Source: Aquila chrysaetos chrysaetos (taxonomy: Eukaryota > Chordata > Aves > Accipitriformes > Accipitridae). From it: a stretch of 64,000 nucleotides of DNA. Each line of letters opens with the position of its first letter. Positions within the stretch are counted from its first letter, which is position 1. Below are positions 21,462 through 33,535 of the stretch, in pieces. The notes under the pieces are model-generated. The model ran no database searches and had not been told where the DNA came from. It was given only the letters and a program-made list of their open reading frames with translations. The stretch covers positions 51,366,224-51,430,223 of the forward strand of contig NC_044004.1 of assembly GCF_900496995.4 (NCBI RefSeq). Direction: 5' to 3'. The position numbers and the translations under genes were made by a program.

Positions 21462-23278
21462 ATTTTGTTTTTTCCCCAAGTTGAGTCTGGTTTTTGCCTG
21501 TGACCATTTGGTGAGTGATCCCTCCCTGTCCTTGTCTCGACCCACGAGTGTTTCTTTATATTTTCTCCTCCTCATCCCACCAGGGCTGGGGAGGAGGAGT
21601 GAGCGAGCGGCTTCGTGGTGCTTTGTTACCGGCTGGGCTTAAACCATGACAAACACCCAGGCAATAACCATCTGGAAAATGTATAGCAGCACCCCTGATT
21701 TCTACTGCACAGCTGTAGATTTAAACACTAATTCCCCCTCACAGAGACCTGCAAAGCTGAGCCTCTTCTGGACAGGGTAGAGGCAAGTGTTTCTTTCCCT
21801 GATACAGGAAGTAAAACAGACAAGTAGTGAGAAGAACTGCAGAAAGATGAACACGTTGCACTCTCTCAGCTTTCTGTGGTATTAGGTGCTGCAGAGTGGG
21901 ATGGCTAAAGATGTTACTGCTCAGCTAATGCGCTTTCAAAAAGCTATATCAAATACTTAGACTTTTTATTCTTCCTAGATACAGCTTGTTTCTTTGAAGA
22001 CAGCGTGGCTCAGTTCAGCCCTGGTGTGTAATTACAGTGGCCTCAGTGAGGTTGCAACCTCCTTACAACCAGGCTAAAATTGTTCCTTCATTCCACGTTT
22101 CCTTTTTCCTGAACAGCCGTAGCTCCATTGTCCTGCCTTTTAACTCTTGTACCAAACCAGCAATTGCTGCATAAAGTGCTTTTGTTGTCCATTTGCAAGG
22201 GGTGACCTTCCTTTCCCCTTGGCACAAGTCCCCAGATGGAAATGTAATCTTTCACAGCTGAGTGACTTCCAATACACAGGCAAAAACAGAGTGAAAACCT
22301 TAGCATTCCTATTAAAGCTGCTCTCTATAAACAATTACTTGTCTTAATAGGGATTAATATAAGAACTAATCCATTATTGAAAGAAAGTGAAACCATTGCA
22401 AAGCCTGTCTTGCAGTTGTAATTTCCTTCTGCAAATAGAGCTGTGGAGCTACTGACCAAGTCAGGCACTCTTCACCGATGAGGTTGTCAACAGAGTGAGA
22501 GTGCAGAAACAAGCTATACTAGTATTCATGGGAAGAAAACCTGTTTGTTTGTTTTAATTATTAAGACTGCAAATAGATGCTGACATACAGAAAACATATG
22601 CTATAAGGGTTTTGGTGGCTTGTTAGCAACAGAAAGTTTACATAAGACTTCAAATAAAGGAAAAATGACTAGTGTGTGCTAGAACAAATCAGAATAAGCT
22701 AGGTAACAACTTTTATTTGGTGAATTTTAGTGTACAGACAGTTCATAGGAGCCACAACAATACAGAACTAGCTGCTCAGATATGCACTAGCATAATCAGC
22801 TCGATTAAATGCAACCTTGTGAACCACTAATAAGATTACATTTCAGTGAGCTAATCAATGCAATATTGTGATTACATGGAGTTAAAATAGATTATTAGAA
22901 TAGAAATAAGGCTAGTCATTTAGATGGAATTAACAGTCTGTCTTTTCTCATTTTTACATTTCCTAAAATTCAAGCTTAGTGATAATAGCTTTACAAAATC
23001 TTTTCTTTGTTATGTTCTATCTGTTTATTTGCCATTCACTAGGATAGCTTTGTTCAGCCAAGCGGAGGGATTAGTAGAAATCTCATGCTCTGTCGTAATG
23101 TGTGAAAAAGTGACAACATCTGGAGAGATCTATGTCTCATTTTGCTAAGGGGCAGCAGCCATACAAAGATGCTAATAACTGAGCAGCTCAGTCAGAGCCT
23201 TCTTTAAACGCTGAGTTTTGGACCCTGCAATGCGTCCAACTTGATGTTCTGATGACAGTGCTGGCCTGCTCTGTTTCA

Positions 23279-23319
23279 GAGTTGCCTCTGTCTCACCCGC
23301 CTTGAGACAGAGGCTGCTC
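23279..23319. other. perfect 12-bp inverted repeat (hairpin)
   Basis: GCCTCTGTCTCA at 23284-23295 and TGAGACAGAGGC at 23303-23314 are exact reverse complements separated by a 7-base loop. Beyond one mismatch and one G/T wobble, three more base pairs (23279-23281 with 23317-23319) extend the stem. It can form a DNA cruciform or an RNA hairpin. It is shorter than a typical microRNA precursor and has no poly-T tail to suggest a pol III or terminator role. Confidence 0.7.
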
Positions 23320-24146
23320 ACCTTCCTCAGCTTCTCCATGGAGCTCAAAAAAGAGCGCTGAGCTTCTTAAGTGATTTGCAGTTTAGCATGGCATTTGCTC
23401 TGGACTCAGCAAGTCCTACTGAGCTGTGTGGTTTCCCTGAAGAGCCTGCATGTGGCCAGTCATGGCACTGCTGCCGTAGATGCAGAACTTTGCCAGTCAT
23501 ACACACCATCTACTACAGGAGCACCTATGTATGCTGAGCACCTGGAATAGGCAAATACAACCCATATGATGCAGTATCAAACACTTAGTAATAATTGTTG
23601 GGTTATATGATAAAAGCTCATCTGCACAACTACAAAGGCCCACAGAGATCATCCCCAAACCTGCTCCTTGTTACCTCCCCCAGCCAGCTGTCTCCTGACA
23701 GCCCGTTGCTATATGCCCTTTGAGCAGCTTTTTATCTGCTTTATATTTTTTCTATTATATCTTGTCTCCCTCAGTTGAAATAGCATTTTTTTCTGGTGGT
23801 ACGAAATAAAATACTGTGCTTCATTGTAAGTAGATGAAAATGATTCTACTTTCTCATCTTAAATAATCATACGTCTCATGGATCTAGAGGTTAGTTTGCT
23901 TCAATCTGCCATCTACCACTGCACAATGTTTCTATTTTTCTGTGTCAGGTTTCAGAATTTTGTGCATTCTGAGGTCAGATGACAGGATGCAATGTTTGCA
24001 CAACTCATTTTTTAATCTTTCTCAAAAAACAGTTATTCATTTGTTATTCGATGGTGATGGTATTTATGGCACCTCAATTTGGTGTTTATTTAAAATAAAA
24101 AATAAAATCTTTGATACCTTGAGCCAGAGCTCTGGGATGGAGAGTA

Positions 24147-24212
24147 ACCTGTTTCCCTGGGTTTTTTTTAACCTTTAGGACCTGTTTTCCTGTGTCTTTT
24201 TTAACCTTTAGA
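24147..24212 (+). repeat. 33-bp tandem duplication
   Basis: Two units of 33 bases, at 24147-24179 and 24180-24212, each run from ACCTGTTT through a T-run to AACCTTTAG. They differ at a few bases in the middle. This is a simple recent duplication without coding content. Confidence 0.75.
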
Positions 24213-27200
24213 ACCATCTTCTTTATCTAGTTACAGTGCTCAACTATTTATTTCTATAGGCCAGAGCAGCCTCTGCTGCAATCTTCATTGAAAACTGATG
24301 CAAACTGTGCTGAACTTAATCCCGTTCTCTCTACATGACTGTCCCATTTCTTCTTTTCTTTTTTTCTCGACAAAACTTTGTTCTAATTTCCTTTGCATGG
24401 TCAATATCTGCCTGAGCAGCAGTAATTTTTACTTTATCATTATTCTATAATCTCCTAATATCCTTTTTAATATCCCCCTACTGCAAGCCTTATTATCCTT
24501 TTTACTAAAATAAATAGCAATTACAATATTATTACTAAATTTTAATATATAAAGAGAATAAGCAAATACAATTGAAATAAAATGTAAATGCTATTTTCAA
24601 GCAGATCAGTGTGAAATGCTTGCTGGCATCAGCCTGGTTTTCTCCATATTGCCAATCTCCTTCCAACCAAGAGTTCAGGTTAGGAATGTTCTCCCTGTCT
24701 ACAGATGGTCAAAGTTTTTGTAATTGTTCCTCAAAGCAGAACGGTTGGTATGGCTTTCTTTGCTCTGCTTGACATACATTTAAATTTATGTTAAAAAAAG
24801 GGAGTTGCTGGGTTTCCTGGAAAATTACAGATACTTAATATATACTGTGAGCAAAATACATACTTTTCGATATATACCCAGCAAGCAACTTCAAGGTGGA
24901 ATAAAACACTGGCTGTGAGAGGCATATTCAGATCATTTGGTTGTTCTCTGGTGAACTCTGCATAATAACTGCAGAGGAAAATAGCACATTTACAGAAAAT
25001 AATGGTGTTAAATTGATGCTGTCTGAAGAGCTACAAAAGATCTGACAAAAGGTGGCTAAGCCATTGAAATGCAATTTTTCTTTCCTTTTATCAGTTCAAA
25101 ATGTAAATTGCACTTTTTTAGTTTTACATTTGTGACATATCTTTTGCCTTGGAATATAATTTGTTTAAGAGGTAGTTAACTTCTGTGTTAAAACCAGAAA
25201 TTTAAGTCTCAGTTGAACTGATCTATTTACATGATATATTTACATCCAAGGTTGGGCTAATTTACTTATTTTTCACTTGCTCAAGCATTTTAGGTAATTT
25301 TAGTCTCTGTCTAAAGATTACTTAAAGATTCCTCTTATTTTTTTTATGTAAGCTTTTTTTCCAGCCATTTATGTTAAGGTTAGAAGAGCCTTTGTAACCT
25401 CTATTGCTTAATCAAAATACATTAAAAAAGGAAAATGCCTAGGATTTCCTGCATTCTCTCCTGTTTTTCAAGCAATGATGAACACCGCAGGTAACTCCCT
25501 CCTGTTGATCCAACTACAGTGTAGTGATGGTAGGGCACAGCTTGAGTACAAGACCATACCAGCAACTGTGGAAGCATGATATGGAAAAAAACAAGGAAGA
25601 TCTGAGGGTGTACCCCAGTTCTGTCTGTTTTCAATTTGAATGATATAGAGTTTTGCCACTTATCATTGTCGGGCCTGGTAGCCCAAATGCACAAGTTCAC
25701 GCACTTAGACAAAATTACATCTGCAGAAAGCTCGAGAGACCTCGCTGTGGAATAGTCTGTCATAGTACGAATATGAAGAGGGCAACAAGCACGGGTGCCA
25801 AATAAGCTTGCTATTTTGTTTCTTGCTTCTGAATAATGGAAAGCAATCACAAAAGCACTTCTGGTTTTCTATGGATGAAAAATGAATCGGGTATCATATC
25901 CGAATAGACATGATCAACTCCAGCAGGGTCTGCTACCACAAGTTTGTCACCAGCATATGTGGCTGGCAGGCAAGTACAGTAGTACTGGGGAAGAATAGGA
26001 CAACAGCTTTCTACACAGAAACAGCAACTATTTCTTGTTACACCCATTTCTTTTTGTTTCAGTGCAGTCTTCTGAGCAAGTATTTGGAAATTTATTTTTC
26101 TCAGAAATGGTCCAGAAATAGCAGCTCACTCCTTCAGTGATGAAAAGAAACAATTCTTTACAATGCTGCATCTACCAGTGGTATGAAGAATGGTTTATAC
26201 ATCAACAAATGCCACCTTTTTTTTTTTTTTAAATAGATTCTAAAGAAATCAACCGGTTAGAAGGTTTACCCGAATTTGTCAGCTGCACATTGCCTCATAC
26301 TCTGTCCCAGGCTACAGGCATTTTTGTTTCCTTTTCTTCTCCACTCTTAACTTCCTTTGAATAACCCCTTCCACTCTCCTATCTCTGCACACAGATTTTC
26401 TTTCTCAGTATTTTCCCTGTATTTTTGCTTAATGTTTTACATACCTGTAGGCAACCTATGAGGAAAAAACCTGAAAGAGCATAGCTTATTTGCCTAACAA
26501 AACGAAAGCTAGAAAAGGGTAGGATTTTTCCTCAGGAACATTGCAGAATGGTAACTACTGCAAATGGAGAACGCTGTTTAAACTACTGGACTGTACTGGC
26601 AGCAAAACAAACAGGTACCAATCAGTTAAAAATGCATTTCTCTTGGTTATTTTGAGGGTTCAATGCTGGGACGGAGCTTTCAGAATAGTCTTCCAACAGG
26701 AGCACGAAGATAAGCCACCAGAGCTGTATTCAAATAGGGCTTATTGCCACTATAGAAAAAAATGGTTTGGCATGGACAGTTGTAACATGAAGTGACTGGA
26801 GGTCCTCTCCGGATCTATAAGCTCACATTACCAGTTGGCCAACCCCTCTTTCTGTGCTGGAGTTTCCTCTGTACATGAAAATGTATGCATTCAAACAAGA
26901 AAGACAAATAAAAGCCTCTGCACTTGCATTTCTCTGTGTGATCTTAGACTGACCACATCCACCATCCACAGAACTCGTGGCATAGAAAGTGGAACTGGTG
27001 GTATCCCTTCAATGTAGCAACACTTTGTTTTCCCTAGGTCTCCTTTCCAAAAAATAGAAAAGTGCATGAATTAAACCACTAGACTAAACTGCAACAGACA
27101 GTAACACATAGGTTATGTGACAAAGTCAAAATGCTGTCGTCCTTACCTTACGAATTCCTGTCTCTTTTTGTGAGGCTCAGAACACCTGTGAATCAGTTGC

Positions 27201-28771
27201 TAATAGAAGATAATTAACTCCTAATTAACACTTAGACCTATCACATTCAATTTTATGTAATTTCACATTTTATAGTTTTCCCAGCTTAGCCTCCTCTGAT
27301 CCTCTCTGTAATGAATGAACAACTTTGCCTAACTCTTTGCTACTATCAAGGGAAGTGTCTGCGAGGAGAGATGCTGGATGCCGATGCTCTCCTGCAGCCT
27401 GTGTCTTAGACACATCCTGTTGACTGTTGTGGATACCAGGGTGACTCTTGCTAGGGCTAGATTTCTTCAGGCACACAGACAAAGAAAACCACCTTTCCTA
27501 ATATATTTTCAGTGAACTTCAGATTAAGGCAAGAGCAGCCCAAAACTGTGAAGAGCTCTGAGGACACAGTAGGGGCTTGACTGAACATATGTGAGCAACC
27601 GGTATTGTAATTAATGGTGACTAATGCAGCAGAAAAAAAGATGAGGTATGAGTTCAGAGCTATGCACATATTACATCTGAGGGATGTTTCTTTTTTGTTC
27701 CACATCTACCAGTCCAGCACTTCTCTGGCTTCTTATGTATCACACATGTATGTGAATTAGAAAGCCCCTGAAAAGTCCCTGTATATGTAAACACACCCTC
27801 CCCCAAGTGGTCAGAAGGCAGAAAGAGCCCTTTTCTCTCTTCACTACCAACCATTTCATCCAGCAGCAGTTGAACACGCATTTAATTTTTCGTTAAAGTT
27901 ACATTACCTTTGGAATTGTGTAGAGCTCTTAAACGGGTCATTTTGAAGATGAATGAAGGTCACATATTTTAGTTGATGACTGGAACATGCTGGAAGAGTC
28001 CATATGCTAAGTGTCAAAGCAGGCTCTGAAACATAAATTTAGTTTGAACATTTGCTTTTTACTGAGAACATACGTTTGGGGAGAAGCCCTGAGGCTAAAT
28101 TCCACCTTATCTTTAGATTTGCATGCTTTTATACATTCAGACAAACAAACCATAAAATCTCTAGGTATGGGAAAAGTCCTCACTATTAGACTGAAATATT
28201 AAACATCAGTCTTGGTTAATTGGTACCTAAGGATACAGCTCAAGGTTAGTCTTGTCAGTGTATGCATACTTCTGCCTATTCTCTCATCTTATTAACATGT
28301 GCTCTATTTTACATCAGTCATGATGACCGTCAACTTCTACATAAGTTACCACAGTTCAACTGGTGGGTGATGATAAGTTGTGTAACTCTGTCACTTCTGA
28401 TCATATTTTACTCTTGATAATGGTAGCTAATGAGTATTGATCTCATAAGTCCTGTCCCTATTCACTGGCTCAAATTAAACAGCCTTTTGCTTTCACACTG
28501 TTTGTCAAAACCTTTCCAACAGGCTTCACACACAAAGGATTTCGCTGCCTTTCTTGAAACAAGTACACCTTTGCTGCAAAGTTAGAATGACCTTGATTTT
28601 TTCCTGCTAAGATTACATTCCTTGCAGGCAATGCTTTCCTTTGAACAGTTTGTTCTGACTTCTTAAGTGATTTTACAAGGTCTTCGTTATCTCTCCATCC
28701 CAGACTAATTCATTATAAATGTCTACAGCCTATCTCTGGCCTCACCAGCGCTTGTACTACAGTGGCTTGCT

Positions 28772-28798
28772 CAGCTGCTGCTGCTGCTGCTGCTGCAG
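28772..28798 (+). repeat. (CTG)7 trinucleotide repeat
   Basis: Seven uninterrupted CTG units at 28775-28795 are flanked by CAG on both sides, which makes the block partly self-complementary. It falls in a short open frame that reads Cys or Leu depending on register, with no sign of a gene. Confidence 0.8.
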
Positions 28799-29050
28799 TT
28801 TGCTGTATTTCAGGCAGCTGTTTCACAACCTCCACATCCCTGGCAATCTTTCTTCAGTGATCTGCTGCATCTTGCTGACCACCAGATTAGACAAGCCCCA
28901 GGTATGTTAGTCATTTTTTGCTTGGTTCAGTGCTGATACAAAATAGCACAGATTAACTTCAGCAGAAGCCTTTGGTTCTGGTCATAAAGTAAAAACCTTG
29001 CTAGCAGTGTGTTTTTCCCTTCCTATCGATAATCTCCCAGGTCAGATAAG

Positions 29051-29096
29051 GTGACTGACACCAATTAAAGGTGACTGACACCCATTAAAGGTGACA
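29051..29096 (+). repeat. 20-bp tandem repeat, 2.3 copies
   Basis: The unit GTGACTGACACCAATTAAAG at 29051-29070 is repeated at 29071-29090 with one change, and a partial third unit (GTGACA) follows. Non-coding. Confidence 0.8.
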
Positions 29097-29273
29097 CTCT
29101 CTAAAGAGCTGTCTGCAAACTTGGACTTCTACAGTCTAAGCAAGGTAAATTACCTGCTAATTTAAAGGAAGCTATAAACTTTTATCCCATCAGCACATTT
29201 GAGATAAAAATGTTTCTAGCAAATAGACATCAATGCATTAATATTTACATACCTCCACATTAACAACACAGTA

Positions 29274-29759
29274 ATGCCGCAGCTGTCTTGCAAATATTTC
29301 ACAAAATCCTCGACATCGGATCAGCCCAATGGCTATGTCTCAGTTCCTTCTCATGCAATGAGGAAACACCCTTGTAATACTGTCATAACATATTCCAGTA
29401 CTTGTGAGTCAAGATTTCATGGCCTTAAGAGTCAGTTGCCGAAAGCAAATGATGGTGTGTTCACTCCCATTTCAGTTGCACTGGCTCACAAAGCTGAGCC
29501 TTGCAAGGATCCTGTTTCTCTGTGTGCTGTTAAGCTGACAAAGACTTTTAATACAACCAACAGTGTCAGTGATGGTGCGTCACCCAGTTTGATTGTTTTC
29601 CCCCAAACTTTACTCAAGGTTACCTCCCAAAGTAAGTGTTCAGATGGGGGAAACTTTCCAAATTTTAACTTCCCTAACAGCATTAACAGTCTGAGTTGCA
29701 TTTTCCAAAGGAGAGGGAATCAAGCTGGGCTGTGCAGTGACTCAAGCATTTTCAGGTGA
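29274..29759 (+). other. 161-codon open frame of unknown status
   Basis: The frame has an ATG start (MPQLSCKYF) and ends with a TGA. Its composition is Ser/Thr/Asn-rich with scattered Cys. I recognise no domain, signal peptide or membrane segment, and no splice context or CpG promoter is near it. Its length is notable for AT-rich DNA but not decisive. I consider chance more likely than a gene. Confidence 0.15.
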
Positions 29760-32700
29760 CTATCCTTTGGCTGTACATCAAAGGACACTTTCAGCCTACC
29801 TAAGCAAGCACAGCCATTGAAAGAGGCAGTCCTGCCCTTCTCCCCGATCATTTATTTCCACACTCCTTCCTTGTGCTAGCACAAGCTTTTGTGTGAATAT
29901 ACTGGGGTACTGAACAGGCTGAAAAATAAACTTCTTTATTGGTTTTGACCAGGCTATTTTTCAGCTTCTCAAGTCTTGCCTGTCACCTGACTGCACAAAT
30001 ATTTGTGCTAGCCCAAAGACGAGGCACATTTGAGGCCAGAGAAGCTAGAGCATTCTTATCTGTGGCAATCTGTGCAGACTTTTTAAGGCCAGGTAATCCA
30101 CTAGTTGTCCTCTGTCAGCAATGCTGTTTCTCAAAGCAAGGGTTGCAGTCCCAGCTCCAAGCCCTGTGCCACACCATGGCACAGTCGTGCAGTAATGTAC
30201 ATTCTGTCTTTGCAAAAGAAAACTGCCACGAGTAAATGATCTGAGAACAGCAAAATAGTGAGAGTCAAGGGTCTATAAATAGCTCAGTTTCTCCTCCCAT
30301 TAAGATGAGCTTTTTAAATGCATGCATTTTTGCAGAGTATCCCTAATCACTTTTTGTGCAGGCCCGGTGTTTTTGCTCTTGAAACTTTTGCTCTAGTGGG
30401 AGCCGCTGTTAGGAGACAATTGAAAAAAGAAAGAGAAAAGGGACTTTCTAGTCTCACTCCTGAACAGCTATTTGCTCTGGCTTTGATATGTCTTTTCCAT
30501 TCCTTGGTGTTCCAGCAGTAAGAGAGCAAAACCCAATTACTCTTAAAGTAAAGCTGTGAAATGAAAAAAGCTGAGAAGGCAATGCAGAGCACAGCAAGCC
30601 ATCTAGGAGAGCACTTTTGGCTCTGCCTGAAGAACACAAGTCCCCTGCCATTTGACTGTTAGGCTCACGATAAACAGCCTTAAGACTGGGCAACTGAGCA
30701 GCCAAAGCACCTGAAAATGACACGCTGTGGCTACTGTTAAGAGCAGAAAGTGCCTTTCTGTGTGAAATCACTGTATTTTCTCCTGGAGGAGGTGGGATGA
30801 ATATGTGCATGGATGCTTCAGTCACAGCTTAAGTGTCAGTAAAACCAAGAAATGGGAAGGACATTGATTACAGGGGGATCCCAGCAGATGGTTTCAGACT
30901 GGACGACCAACTCCTACATGTTTTAGGGACCTGACCTGTATGCCGTCTTAATACAAGATGGTACTGGATAGTACAAAATGTCTAATGAATATAACCGTAG
31001 CTAGTTGTAACCCTACAAGCTTAAGCTGAATTAAGGGGAGGCAATATTGTTTTGCTGAGTCTAATGCTCAATGGTTTAAATGAATTAACTTGCTGAATAA
31101 ACTACATGCAGGAGTTTTGGGTTTTTTCCTTTATGATTGGCCTCAACTACTAAACCTCTGTAACGTTTGGAGACAGATCTTGAGAAAAGTGCCATAACGT
31201 AAGTCAAGCTATGATGTGCTGGTGACCTTCAGCTGGCTCCCTGGAGCCTCCCTGAGCCTGTGATCATCCATTCACTTGGCACATTCACTCTTCATCACAG
31301 ACAGCGTTCACCTTACTCACCTTTAATCATCAAGGTATCTTACAGAAGCCATTTTTCTCGGCATCTTCACTAGGGAGAAAAAAATACGGTCTCCAATTAG
31401 ATATAAACCCCAAGATTGTAAACAGAAATACAGGACAGTGTATCTGCAAATACTTTATAAAGTTCTATTCTTCAGCAGAGGCTGTTTTGTAGTTATACTT
31501 CTTTGAAATGTAATACTCTGATTAGTAATCCATCTAACCATGTGCATTTGTGTCTGGTATATTTTGAATGCTTTCCAGTAGAGCCTTTAAGACTTGCAAG
31601 TTATGAAATGAAATATCGTTTTGCTCTCTGTTACTTTTCTATAGACTATTGAGTTCACTAACTGCCTTTAAAATAATGCAGGACTTGCAAAATTAAGCAG
31701 CACGTGTAGGAATTATAGTACTATGTAGATTTCCTGAACAGCCATGGCTCTGCCCTCACTGCTCCATCTATGATTATTTTTATTTATGTGACCAGATTTA
31801 ATTCTCCAATATGACTTGTTTGTGCCTCTAAGCAGTGAACAGATGTATCTCTCTTTCAAGCCAAAATAAATAATATTGTTCACAGATGATAGTTTCTTCT
31901 TAGTTCATTCTAGTCTAGAACGAATCTCTTCCAAGAGTGGGGTTTTTCTGTATTGTTTCCTTACAATATGGCCATCTTCTGTTGTAGCCTTGTGCTTATA
32001 CAGCTGGTCCAAATGCGGGGTTTCTTTTGTTCTGATTTCCCCAAGGGCGTATGAAACATTGACCATTATTTTAAGCTTGGTCAGCAGTGGGCACACCGAG
32101 CATTGTACTAATATGTGTTTACAGGAACTGTAGACAGGTTAAAAGAGAGATGATTTGCTAATGTTATACTTTAAGGAAATCCTTCCAGCTAAACATTACT
32201 AGTCATTTTTAACTTTACCATATGTGACGTTTTCTGGGGCTCAGATCAATATTTTTTTAAATTATGATTTACTAAGCTATATTTTTAAAACATGGTGTTA
32301 TTTGTTAAGAAGACTCATCAGGCTGACTTTCTAATTAGTGTAATTAGTATGCTCAAACTGAAGTGCAATTAACATGGGGAAGATTCTTACTACTCTTTAT
32401 CTAGAGACAACCATTAGTGAATGTAAAAATACATTTTACACTTATAGTTGTACTTCTAACAGGTAGTAACTCTTCAACCCCCCCAAAGAGTTTTCCCTTC
32501 AATCTCAAAGATAAAAAGATGCCTTTAGCAAAAGTGACCAGTTCATTCAGTTACTGGATTTGAGGTCTGAGTCTCTTTTCCATATATCCACAATCTCAAG
32601 AGTGTTTGCTGGTTCTAGTGGTTCCTATGGACATCCCAAAGCTTAACTCATTTCTTTATTTCACCATGCTAAAGTACTGGGCTGTTTGGTGGGTTTTTTT

Positions 32701-33051
32701 TTCCTTATTTCAGAAGAAATAAAGAATATTCTGATTCCTCTTGGTAGTCAGAATGAGTCACCTGTCCTTGGTAAAGATTGAGCATCCTGCAGTCAGATTT
32801 TCACAATTCATTTGGGCTCTGTGTCTCTCTGTTGGCGTAGTTTGCCATCATCTGCGATGCATGATCAGAACTGTATAATTTTTGCAGTTGTTCACTTAAT
32901 TTCTTATATTATTTATGCCTTTTTATACAGATGAAAACAACCCATAGATGAAAGTAAGGCAATCATTTGTCCCAACATCAAGCACTGCTTCACCAAGTGC
33001 TTAAATGATGATTTGCTTATGCATGTCAGCTCACTTTTCCCTACATTTTAG

Positions 33052-33206
33052 GGGAAAAACTGGCTTTGGTGACGCCGGAGGAGTGCGGAGACGACCATCT
33101 TCAAAGCCGAACAAAGGAGGAAAAAGATCCTAAAAAGGGGAGGACAGGACAGCAGACACAGCACCAGTTTTGCGCCCAAGACCATCACCCTCAGGGCCAA
33201 AGCTAA
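33052..33206 (+). other. weak exon candidate after a strong splice acceptor
   Basis: A pyrimidine tract (TTTTCCCTACATTTTAG, AG at 33050-33051) looks like a good splice acceptor. In the frame beginning at 33054 the sequence is open for 50 codons (start EKLALVTPEECGDDH, charged and Gln-rich) and ends with TAA at 33204-33206. The composition resembles a charged coding tail more than random sequence, and the base content becomes GC-richer at the acceptor. No homology is recognised and no AATAAA was noticed nearby, so this remains a guess at a terminal exon. Confidence 0.2.
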
Positions 33207-33535
33207 TACTTTTAATCCTCCCAGGAAAGTTACCATCAGCATTTTGGCGACATTTCCCAAGAGCCCCCCCGACGCCTTGGCAGGAGCGGGGTGGTGGGGG
33301 CACGCTGGGCTTTGCGAAGGCAGGGCTGGCTGTCAGCAGGGGGGCGACAGCGGAGGGGATGGCTCGTCGCCGTAGTGACGACAAGTGACAAAGGTGGGGC
33401 TTAAGGGCCGTTCTCCCCGGCGCGTCACCAGGTGGCGGTGTGACGCCAGCAAAGCCCCGCGCTGCGGGCAGCTGCCCTCCCCGGGAGCGGGTCCCTGCGA
33501 GAACTTGCGGATCGTGTTCAGAAGAGCGTAAGAGG
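33060..33535. promoter_or_regulatory. CpG-rich island
   Basis: CpG dinucleotides are rare in most of the window but dense here: I count roughly a dozen in the 100 bases from 33421 and about fourteen in 33241-33420. GC content rises with them. No transposon accounts for it. Such islands commonly mark promoters or enhancers. Frames crossing it on both strands (the longest 204 codons, minus, 33130-33744) are likely products of GC content. The + strand has a donor-like AGC/GTAAGA near 33525-33535, so a transcription start with a first exon is conceivable. Confidence 0.5.
33425..33438 (+). promoter_or_regulatory. CTCF-like binding motif
   Basis: TCACCAGGTGGCGG matches the CTCF core consensus CCASYAGRKGGCRS at 13 of 14 positions. 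It sits in the CpG island. A second, weaker candidate with one extra G (CAGCAGGGGGGCG) lies at 33334-33346. CTCF marks insulators and loop anchors in vertebrates; occupancy cannot be judged from sequence. Confidence 0.5.

Larger units (their letters stand above)
20709..21651 (+). mobile_element. solo ERV LTR, plus strand
   Basis: This LTR of about 943 bp starts TGTTTTGGG and ends CCATGACA, so it has the standard TG...CA ends. It belongs to the same family as the copy at 11305-12301. Flanks AATGC (20704-20708) and AACAC (21652-21656) match at 3 of 5 positions, which could be an eroded 5-bp target duplication. Five-base duplications would fit an ERVL-like integrase, but the class is not certain. 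No primer-binding site follows the 3' edge and no polypurine tract precedes the 5' edge, so this is a solo LTR left by LTR-LTR recombination. Within it are a TATA-like box, a 45-bp repeat section and a polyadenylation-like site. Confidence 0.9.
21652..33051. other. non-coding unique sequence
   Basis: A long AT-rich stretch without a supported gene. Special elements inside it (hairpin at 23279-23319, tandem repeats at 24147-24212 and 29051-29096, CTG run at 28775-28795) are listed separately. A T14 run lies at 26217-26230. An open frame of 161 codons at 29274-29759 begins at a true ATG but has no recognisable domain. AT-rich, transposon-poor sequence such as this may contain conserved regulatory elements that only alignment would reveal. 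Confidence 0.55.
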
